Of a stretch of DNA of 64,000 bases, positions 57,933-64,000 are shown one piece after another. Source of the DNA: Actibacterium naphthalenivorans (GTDB lineage Bacteria; Pseudomonadota; Alphaproteobacteria; Rhodobacterales; Rhodobacteraceae). The stretch lies in assembly GCF_014196965.1 (NCBI RefSeq), contig NZ_JACIEQ010000001.1, positions 248,001 to 312,000 on the forward strand, written 5' to 3'. Both the position numbers and the translations under genes were made by a program. The first letter of the stretch is position 1. Every line of letters begins with the position of its first letter. The notes beneath the pieces are model-generated. The model saw only the letters and a list, made by a program, of their open reading frames with translations, ran no database searches and had not been told where the DNA came from.

Positions 57933-59258
57933 ATGCTTTCCAAAGAAGACAATGAAACCCTGGTCCGGGTTGGCCCCGGCACCACGATGGGCGACCTGTT
58001 CCGCAACTACTGGATCCCCTTCTTTGCCTCGAAGGATCTGGAAAAGGATGCCCAGCCGCAGACCGTGAAACTGCTGGGCGAGACCCTGATCGTTTTTCGC
58101 GACAGCGAAGACAATGTTGGCCTTGTTGACAATGTCTGCCCGCACCGCGGCGCGCCGCTGATCTATGGCCGGAACGAAGATTGCGGCCTGCGCTGCGTCT
58201 ACCACGGCTGGAAATTCGACACCAAAGGCAACGTCACCGACATGCCCGCCGAGCCCGTACGCTCGCGCCTCAAAGAGCGCGTCAAGATCAAGTCCTATCC
58301 CTGCGTCGAGCGTAACGGCGTGGTCTGGACCTATATGGGCAAGGAAGACGAGGCCAGCCGCCCGCCGCTGCCCAATTTCGAATGGAACATGGTTCCCGAG
58401 GAAAACGTGGTCGTCACCTTCCGCGTTCAGGAATGCAACTGGTTGCAGGCGCTCGAAGGCGAGATCGACTCCGCCCACGCGCCGATCCTGCATGGCCGTA
58501 TCGACGGCAGCGGCTACATCAACGATTGGGTTGCCGCCCGCGATCTGCGCCCGACGTTTGAATCCGTCCGTCAGGATTTCGGCATGTCCATCGCGTCGCG
58601 CCGCGTCGTTGACGAGGACAACCTGTACTGGCGTGTGAACCAGTTCGTCATGCCCTTCTACAGCATGGTCCCGCCGCAGGCCGGCGAGTTCCACGAACTG
58701 TCGGGCCATGCCTGGGTGCCGATGGATGACGAGAACTCGATCTGCCTGATGTTCTCTTACCGCCCGGTCGAGCCGCTGCATCCGAAATCGATCAAGGTCT
58801 TCAACGAAGGCTACAAGGGCCGTGACGGTGGGCATCATTCGAAAGATTCCCACGACAACCAGGGCCCCGAGGTTCCTTTCGGCCGCTACGTTTCGAAATT
58901 CCGCCGCGAAACCGGCTACCATTTCGACTATGAGCTGCAGAAGACCCAGTGGTTCTCGGGTCTGCCGGGCCTGTGGGTGCAGGATGCCGCCTGTCAGTCC
59001 GGGGTTGCCCAGGTCTATGACCGCAGCAAGGAAAACCTCTGCACCTCCGATACCGGCATCGCCATGACCCGCCGGATGCTGCTGGAAGTGGCAGGCGCCT
59101 TTGCCGAGACGGGTGAACTTCCCGACCGGTTCGACGATCCCGATCTCTACATGGTGCGCGCCGTTTCGCTGACCCTTCCCAAGGAAGAAAAGTGGACTGA
59201 ATCCGGCAGCGAACACATGAAGGCCGAGATTGGCAAGGACTTCGGTTACGCCCTATGA
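57933..59258 (+). CDS. Rieske non-haem iron oxygenase (phthalate 4,5-dioxygenase type)
   Basis: A 441-residue ring-hydroxylating oxygenase alpha subunit. The Rieske [2Fe-2S] motif is Cys69-x-His71 and Cys88-x2-His91 (CPHRG...CVYHGW). The catalytic domain has the group I/phthalate-type signature NWLQALEGEIDSAHAPILHG, with bridging Asp179 and iron ligands His182 and His187. This type works as a homo-oligomer without a beta subunit and takes electrons from a one-component FMN/[2Fe-2S] reductase, which is encoded at 61744. Mono- or dihydroxylation and O-demethylation are all possible. GAGAGGAGAAACAC precedes the ATG. Confidence 0.9.
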   Translation: MLSKEDNETLVRVGPGTTMGDLFRNYWIPFFASKDLEKDAQPQTVKLLGETLIVFRDSEDNVGLVDNVCPHRGAPLIYGRNEDCGLRCVYHGWKFDTKGNVTDMPAEPVRSRLKERVKIKSYPCVERNGVVWTYMGKEDEASRPPLPNFEWNMVPEENVVVTFRVQECNWLQALEGEIDSAHAPILHGRIDGSGYINDWVAARDLRPTFESVRQDFGMSIASRRVVDEDNLYWRVNQFVMPFYSMVPPQAGEFHELSGHAWVPMDDENSICLMFSYRPVEPLHPKSIKVFNEGYKGRDGGHHSKDSHDNQGPEVPFGRYVSKFRRETGYHFDYELQKTQWFSGLPGLWVQDAACQSGVAQVYDRSKENLCTSDTGIAMTRRMLLEVAGAFAETGELPDRFDDPDLYMVRAVSLTLPKEEKWTESGSEHMKAEIGKDFGYAL

Positions 59259-60496
59259 GCAAGGATACAGTGAATTCCGGCGGCGCACTCCAGGGGGTGC
59301 GCGTGCTGGAGGTCTCCTCGCTGTCCGGCGCGGTCTGCGGGCGTGTGCTCGCGGACCTTGGGGCCGAGGTGATCAAGCTCGAGCCGCCGGGCGGTGAAAA
59401 GGCGCGTTTTGACGCGCCTTTGATCCCGACGGCGAATGGCGAGGAAAGCGCAAGCTGGCTGGCCTACAACTTCGGCAAGAAAAGCGTTGTGGCCGAGCTG
59501 GACAGCGACGCCGGCGTTGCGGATTTCGCCTGTCTGGCGAAGACGGCCGACATCATCGTGACGGATTTCCAGCGCCTGTCGCTGGCTGACATGGACCGGC
59601 TGGAAGCCATAGCCCGCAAGGCCAACCCCGCCGTGATCTGGACCGAGATCCTGCCGTTCGGCCGCGGCCATGAATATGAAGACATGCCCGCCACCGACAC
59701 GACGCTGCAGGCGTTGGGCGGCCACCTCTACCTGAACGGCGAGGTCGATCGCCCGCCGGTTCGCGTCGGCCTGCCCGTTGGCCTGATCCAGGCCGGGGCC
59801 GAGGCGAGCAACGCGGCGCTGATGGCCTATTACCATGCCCTGCGCACTGGCGAAGGCCAGCGTGTGGACGTTTCGGTGCAGGAAGTGGTGATCTGGACCC
59901 TGCTCAACACCACCATGGCCTGGCAAATCCTGTCGCTGAACGAAATGCGCGGCGGCGCCATCCGCAAGGAACGCGCCAACCGGTTCTACACCCGCCTCGT
60001 CTGGCCCTGCCAGGATGGCTATGTCGTGTTTGGCCCGGTGGGCGGCGGCGGCGGCTCGGCGCGGATGAAATCCTATGCCGCACTGCTGAAATGGATGGCC
60101 GAAGAGGGGGTGACCGACGAAATCCTCACCCGCCACGACTGGAACGGCGACGGCCAGTTCGCGATCCCGCAAGAGGATTACGATGCGGTGACCGAGGTGA
60201 TCAAAGGCTTCATCGAGACCAAGACCTCGGGTGATCTGATCGCGCGCGCGGTGCGCGACCGTATCCTGATGGCCCCGATCAACTCGATCAAGGACATCCA
60301 CGAGAACGTCCAGTTCCGCGACCGCGGCCTGTTCAAACCGCTGCATGACGAAGCGCGGGGCCTGGATATCGAACTGCCCGCCAACTGGGTGCGCATGTCG
60401 GAAACCGGCCTGGCGGAAATGTCCCCGGCCCCGGCCGTGGGCGCCGATACGGACGCCCTGCTGGCCGACGTGAGCAAGGTAAAGGAGGCGTCATGA
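59255..60496 (+). CDS. CaiB/BaiF CoA-transferase family protein without catalytic Asp
   Basis: A 413-residue type III CoA-transferase homologue (GVRVLEVSSLSGAVCGRVLADLGAEVIKLEPPGG at the N-terminus; YYHALRTGEGQRVDVSVQE in the middle). The catalytic Asp expected before the conserved A-x-x-A helix is replaced: the segment reads GLPVGLIQAGAEA with Gln179 at that place. The next gene, overlapping by ATGA, is a related protein that keeps the Asp, so the two may form a heteromer in which this subunit is structural. It overlaps the Rieske gene by ATGA. Confidence 0.83.
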   Translation: MSKDTVNSGGALQGVRVLEVSSLSGAVCGRVLADLGAEVIKLEPPGGEKARFDAPLIPTANGEESASWLAYNFGKKSVVAELDSDAGVADFACLAKTADIIVTDFQRLSLADMDRLEAIARKANPAVIWTEILPFGRGHEYEDMPATDTTLQALGGHLYLNGEVDRPPVRVGLPVGLIQAGAEASNAALMAYYHALRTGEGQRVDVSVQEVVIWTLLNTTMAWQILSLNEMRGGAIRKERANRFYTRLVWPCQDGYVVFGPVGGGGGSARMKSYAALLKWMAEEGVTDEILTRHDWNGDGQFAIPQEDYDAVTEVIKGFIETKTSGDLIARAVRDRILMAPINSIKDIHENVQFRDRGLFKPLHDEARGLDIELPANWVRMSETGLAEMSPAPAVGADTDALLADVSKVKEAS

Positions 60497-61686
60497 CCAA
60501 AGGTATCTTCGAGGGCCTGAAGGTGGCCGATTTCACCTGGGCCGCCGCCGGCCCGATCGCCACCAAGCAACTGGCCGACAACGGCGCGACCGTGGTCAAG
60601 ATCGAAAGCTTCAGGCATCCGGATTCGATCCGCCTGGGCGGGCCGTTCATCGATGACAAGCCGGGGATCAACCGTTCCGGCTTCTTCGCCGATTTCCACA
60701 GCTCGAAGCTGGGTATCGGTGTCGACATGAACCACGCCGAAGCGCTGGAGATCATCCGCCCCCTGATCGAATGGGCCGATATCGTCGCCGAAAGCTTCCG
60801 CCCCGGGATCATGAAGAAATGGGGTCTGGATTACGACAGCCTGCGCAAGATCAATCCGCGCATCATCATGCTGTCATCGTCGCTTTATGGTGCCGATGGC
60901 CCGTGGTCGCAGCACCCCGGCTATGGCGCGCAGGGCGCGGCGCTTGCAGGTATCCAGCACATGACCGGCTGGCCCGACATGCCGCCGGCCGTGCCCAAGG
61001 GCGCCTATTCGGATTCGGTCTCGCCCCGCTACGCGCTTGCGGCCCTGACCGCGGCCCTGATCCATCGCGAGAAGACCGGCGAAGGCCAGTATGTCGAGAT
61101 GAGCCAGATCGAGGCCACCGCGCAACTGGTCGCCCCGCAACTGCTTGATCTGCAGGTGACAGGCACCGAGGCGCAGCGTGCCGGCAACTTCAAACCCGGG
61201 GCCATCCTGCACGGCGTCTATCCCTGCGCGGGCGAGGAACGCTGGATCACGCTCGAATGCGAAGACGAAACGCAGTGGGAGGCGCTGGCCGCGCTTCTGA
61301 ACGATGCCGAGGGGCTCAACGCTGCACGGGCCCAGGGGCGCGACGCCCTTGACAGCCGCGTGGCGCAGCTGACGGCACCGGTGGACGCCTTCGAGCTGAT
61401 GAAAGCCTGCCGCGCAGCCGGGGTTCCCGCCGGCGTGGCCTACAAGGGCTCGGACCTGCTGGAAGACCCGATCCTGGAGGCGCGCGATCACTTCTGGCCG
61501 CTGCATCACGAAGAGATGGGCACGTTGAAATACAACGGCCCCGCCTATCGCCACAACAAGACCCCGGCCAAACTGCGTTCCGCCTCGCCGCGCCTTGGGG
61601 AACACACTGATCAGGTGCTGACAGAGATCCTGGGCTTCACCGCCGACGATCTGGCCAGTTTCCGCGACAGGGGTCTGTTGCAGTAA
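60493..61686 (+). CDS. CaiB/BaiF type III CoA-transferase
   Basis: A 397-residue CoA-transferase with the N-terminal WAAAGPIATKQLADNGATVVKIES, the likely catalytic Asp174 in PKGAYSDSVSPRYALAAL, and HREKTGEGQYVEMSQIEA. It should activate a carboxylic-acid substrate by moving CoA from a donor such as succinyl-CoA. It is translationally coupled to the preceding Asp-less paralogue (ATGA). The acid substrate is unknown. Confidence 0.87.
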   Translation: MTKGIFEGLKVADFTWAAAGPIATKQLADNGATVVKIESFRHPDSIRLGGPFIDDKPGINRSGFFADFHSSKLGIGVDMNHAEALEIIRPLIEWADIVAESFRPGIMKKWGLDYDSLRKINPRIIMLSSSLYGADGPWSQHPGYGAQGAALAGIQHMTGWPDMPPAVPKGAYSDSVSPRYALAALTAALIHREKTGEGQYVEMSQIEATAQLVAPQLLDLQVTGTEAQRAGNFKPGAILHGVYPCAGEERWITLECEDETQWEALAALLNDAEGLNAARAQGRDALDSRVAQLTAPVDAFELMKACRAAGVPAGVAYKGSDLLEDPILEARDHFWPLHHEEMGTLKYNGPAYRHNKTPAKLRSASPRLGEHTDQVLTEILGFTADDLASFRDRGLLQ

Positions 61687-61696
61687 CCCGGCGACT

Positions 61697-61721
61697 GCCC
61701 CCGGCGTGATGCGCCGGGGGC
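61697..61721 (+). other. GC hairpin between CoA-transferase and reductase genes
   Basis: CCCCCGGCG-TGATG-CGCCGGGGG is a perfect 9-bp stem (10 bp with the outer G-C) in the 57-bp gap, with no T-run. It probably protects or separates parts of the operon mRNA rather than ending it. Confidence 0.55.
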
Positions 61722-61743
61722 CAAGGACAAGAGGAGGAGAACC

Positions 61744-62697
61744 ATGTCCGCCAAGGAAATTCCCGTCCGGGTCTCTCAGATCCGCTATGAGGCAGCGACG
61801 ATCGTGTCGGTCGAGGTCACGCCGACGGATGGCACCACCCTGCCCGCTTTCGACGCTGGCGCGCATATCGACCTGATCCTGAAGGACGATCTGCGCCGCA
61901 GCTATTCGCTGTATAAACCCTATACCGATGGCAAGAGCTATTCGGTTGCGGTGCACAAGGACCCCGACAGCCGTGGGGGATCGAAATACATCCACGACAC
62001 GCTGCGCGTGGGGCAGAAGATCAAGATCTCGACGCCCAAGAACAATTTTCCGCTGAAGGAAGATGCCGAAAAGTCGATCTTCATCGCGGGGGGCATCGGC
62101 ATCACGCCCATGGTGTGCATGCTGACGCGCCTGGCCGAGCTGGGCAAACCGTGGGAGCTGCACTACGGCGCGCGCAGCCGCGCGAACGCGGCGTTTCTGG
62201 ACGCCATCGCCGCCATCGCCGACAGCGGCACCGTGATCACCCATTTCGACGATGAAAAGGGCGGCGCGCTGATGGATCTGGCCGCGATCTTCGCGTCGGC
62301 CCCGAACGCGCATTTCTATTGCTGCGGCCCCGAGCCGATGCTGGCGGCCTATGAAAAGGCCGGCCGCGCGGTGGATCGCAGCCAGGTGCATGTCGAATAC
62401 TTCTCGGCCACCGAAGAGGCCGCTTTGGAAGGCGGATACGAGGTCGTGCTTGAGCAATCGGGCATGGTGCTGGAGATCCCGGCTGGCAAGTCCATCCTGG
62501 ATGTGTTGATCGAAAACGGCGTGTCCGTGCCCTTTGCCTGTAACGACGGAGTGTGCGGCACCTGCGAAACCCGCGTGCTGGAAGGCCGCCCCGATCATCG
62601 GGATTCCATCCTGACCGACGAGGAGCGCGCCGCCTGTGATACCATGATGGTGTGCTGCTCCGGGTCGAAAACGCCGAGGCTGGTGCTGGATCTCTGA
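61744..62697 (+). CDS. Phthalate-dioxygenase-reductase-type FMN/[2Fe-2S] oxidoreductase
   Basis: A 317-residue one-component reductase. It has a flavin domain with R-S-Y-S (52-55), an NAD(P)H domain with GGIGITPM (117-123) and CCGPEPML, and a C-terminal plant-type ferredoxin with Cys266, Cys271, Cys274 and Cys304. This order (flavin, NAD, [2Fe-2S]) is that of PDR/VanB, the natural partner of the Rieske oxygenase at 57933. GAGGAGGAGAACC precedes the ATG. It is the last gene of the operon before a terminator. Confidence 0.93.
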   Translation: MSAKEIPVRVSQIRYEAATIVSVEVTPTDGTTLPAFDAGAHIDLILKDDLRRSYSLYKPYTDGKSYSVAVHKDPDSRGGSKYIHDTLRVGQKIKISTPKNNFPLKEDAEKSIFIAGGIGITPMVCMLTRLAELGKPWELHYGARSRANAAFLDAIAAIADSGTVITHFDDEKGGALMDLAAIFASAPNAHFYCCGPEPMLAAYEKAGRAVDRSQVHVEYFSATEEAALEGGYEVVLEQSGMVLEIPAGKSILDVLIENGVSVPFACNDGVCGTCETRVLEGRPDHRDSILTDEERAACDTMMVCCSGSKTPRLVLDL

Positions 62698-62719
62698 TCC
62701 AAATCCGGGCATGAACATC

Positions 62720-62754
62720 AAAAGGCCGGCGAGCATATGCTCACCGGCCTTTTT
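62720..62754. terminator. Bidirectional intrinsic terminator
   Basis: AAAAGGCCGG (62720-62729) and CCGGCCTTTT (62744-62753) are perfect complements, extended inward by GAGCAT/ATGCTC after one C-A mismatch, with an A-run on one side and TTTTT on the other. It ends the Rieske operon and the convergent FAD-oxidoreductase gene. Confidence 0.9.
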
Positions 62755-62778
62755 CTATGGCAGTTGATCGTCTCGGGC

Positions 62779-64000
62779 TTAGGACGGCTTCCCCATCAGG
62801 GTATTTGCGGCGCGCTCCCCGCTGAGCACGGCGGCCTCCACCCCGGCGTGGGCAAAGTAATCGCCCGCCAGACAGATGCCTTCGGGCATTTCCGCATGCA
62901 AAGAATTCAGCGTGCGGTAATGACCGGGTGACGCGATCGACAGGCCACGGCGATAACGGAAAAGCTCGACAAAATCGGGATCGGGGGCCTTTCCGAACAC
63001 CTCGGTCACGGCCGATACGGCCTCGGCCCTGATCTCGTCATCGCTCATGTTGCTCAGCGGGGGGGTGTAGAAATAGACGCCCACGGCCTCGCCTCCGGGC
63101 GGCACGGCATCCGGGTGGCGTCGGCTTTGCAGCACACAGGCGCCCCAGTCGCGCAGCTTGGTCGCGGGCAACGCCACGCTGACAGGGGAATCCGGCCACG
63201 GGTTCTTTTTGTAGCAGACCTGAACATGGGCGTATTCGCTATAGAGGCACTCTTTCAGCTTGGTCTCGGATTCGGCCGGGATCAGCCCGCGCAGCAGCTT
63301 GGCGGCCACGCCCGGCTCGCAGGATACCACGATCTTGTCGACATCGACGCTCTGGCCATTGGCCGTCACACGATAGCCCTGCCCCTGACGGGCAATCGCC
63401 TCGACCGGGCTGGACAGGTGCAGGCTCAGCCCGGTGCTGCCCTCGACCAGCCAATCACTGATCTGACCCATCCCCTTGGGCGGGACGGCCAGCGCAAGCT
63501 TGTAGAACTGCTGGATGATCGTCTTGAACATCGACATCGACAGCCAGTGCAGCGGCACCGCGTAAAGAAACCCCATATAGGGATAAGTGATGTAGTTGGT
63601 GCCCTTCTTGCCCAGCACCCGTTCGGACCACGCCTCGAGCGTGTCGCTTTCATCATCAAATTTCGCCAGCTTTTCCCCGTCGAAACAGTCCCCCGCCCCT
63701 TTGGACAGAAGCTGTTTCAAAACGCCCCAGGCAATGCGAATGCGATCGCCCCAGTTAAAGACCGGCATCTTGAGAAAACTCAGAACCTGATCGAAATCAA
63801 CCGTGTAGCGTTTGCCATCCGCGTCGATGATATGCGTCTTGGCGTCCCAGCCGACAAGCTCGTCGTATTTGCCAAGCTCCTTGATCACCGCATTCGTGCG
63901 CGGATAGATGCCCCCCATGAGAAACAAGGCGCCAGAGCCCAGATTGAATCCCTCTTTTTGCACCTGACTGGTGCGCCCGCCGACGTGGTCCTGCGCTTCG
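62779..64000 (-). CDS. FAD-dependent amine oxidase/phytoene desaturase-like oxidoreductase (5' end outside window)
   Basis: About 407 residues are present. The frame runs to the window edge and encodes DHVGGRTSQ there, the conserved segment just after the N-terminal FAD-binding Rossmann fold of amine-oxidase-type flavoproteins, so roughly 35-40 N-terminal residues are missing. The C-terminal AGDYFAHAGVEAAVLSGERAAN is the second FAD-binding motif, and KIVVSCEPGVAAKLL is typical of the NAD(P)-binding-8 group. A start at 63963 would leave the fold incomplete. Its substrate and any link to the convergent Rieske operon are unknown. Confidence 0.85.
   Translation of the reverse strand, partial: EAQDHVGGRTSQVQKEGFNLGSGALFLMGGIYPRTNAVIKELGKYDELVGWDAKTHIIDADGKRYTVDFDQVLSFLKMPVFNWGDRIRIAWGVLKQLLSKGAGDCFDGEKLAKFDDESDTLEAWSERVLGKKGTNYITYPYMGFLYAVPLHWLSMSMFKTIIQQFYKLALAVPPKGMGQISDWLVEGSTGLSLHLSSPVEAIARQGQGYRVTANGQSVDVDKIVVSCEPGVAAKLLRGLIPAESETKLKECLYSEYAHVQVCYKKNPWPDSPVSVALPATKLRDWGACVLQSRRHPDAVPPGGEAVGVYFYTPPLSNMSDDEIRAEAVSAVTEVFGKAPDPDFVELFRYRRGLSIASPGHYRTLNSLHAEMPEGICLAGDYFAHAGVEAAVLSGERAANTLMGKPS

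Noticed and set aside
62779-63963. Complete 394-residue oxidoreductase starting at 63963
   Set aside because: The frame continues to the window edge and encodes the conserved GGR motif of the FAD domain, so the gene is truncated by the window rather than starting there.

Overview
This is a GC-rich chromosomal window from an alphaproteobacterium of the family Rhodobacteraceae (Rhodobacter/Roseobacter relatives). The evidence is the gene order of the division and cell-wall (dcw) cluster, two copies of the small DUF2484 membrane protein beside murB, a ccaF1-type DUF1127 gene followed by an array of CCUCCUCCC ('cuckoo') RNAs, a direct-repeat LexA box of the type GTTC-N7-GTTC, a pcaQ-pcaDCHG operon, and a hisBHAFE operon. 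No insertion sequence, phage gene or CRISPR array is visible, and base composition looks even throughout.

Layout. 0.0-20.2 kb: the dcw cluster on the minus strand, read from right to left as mraZ, rsmH, ftsL, ftsI, murE, murF, mraY, murD, then ftsW, murG, murC, an amino-acid permease, two DUF2484 proteins, a small membrane protein and the 5' part of murB. Most joins are 4-bp ATGA overlaps. The cluster is broken between murD and ftsW by three metabolic genes: ldh (+), a lysine/ornithine decarboxylase (-) and a sulfatase (+). The mraZ leader is about 600 nt long. It carries a strong intrinsic terminator 37 nt before mraZ, as in the UpsM leader of Rhodobacter sphaeroides, and a 10-bp-periodic candidate MraZ box. 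20.2-24.7 kb: mrp (Fe-S carrier), ccaF1 with four paired-hairpin cuckoo RNAs, and a uvrD/pcrA helicase with a LexA box. 24.9-29.8 kb: pyruvate carboxylase, a MAPEG protein, a TerC protein and tRNA-Gly(GCC).

30-38.7 kb: a phosphorelay cluster of six genes: a response regulator with a degenerate GGDEF-like output domain, an Hpt protein, a single-domain receiver and three large membrane histidine kinases, one of them hybrid. 39-42.6 kb: hisB, a decayed TetR fragment, then hisH-hisA-hisF-hisE. 42.6-47.9 kb: a CoA-binding protein, rlmB, tRNA-Tyr(GUA), a dihaem cytochrome c peroxidase, an FkbM methyltransferase, a cold-shock protein and two small envelope proteins.

48.0-53.8 kb: protocatechuate catabolism, with pcaQ divergent from pcaD-pcaC-pcaH-pcaG-BKACE-pcaB. 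The BKACE enzyme sits where the CoA-transferase and thiolase genes (pcaIJ, pcaF) might be expected and may replace them. 53.8-64.0 kb: a second catabolic locus whose substrate cannot be named. It has an MFS transporter and an alpha-methylacyl-CoA racemase-like gene on one strand. On the other strand are a DUF35 protein, a thiolase-fold protein lacking the usual catalytic Cys, a HicB-like protein, a phthalate-dioxygenase-type Rieske oxygenase, two type III CoA-transferases (one lacking the catalytic Asp) and a matching FMN/[2Fe-2S] reductase. A perfect GntR/FadR-type palindrome fills the promoter spacer between the two arms. This locus, the cuckoo RNA array, the dcw leader and a dispersed 3'-end stem-loop repeat are the parts most worth a second look.
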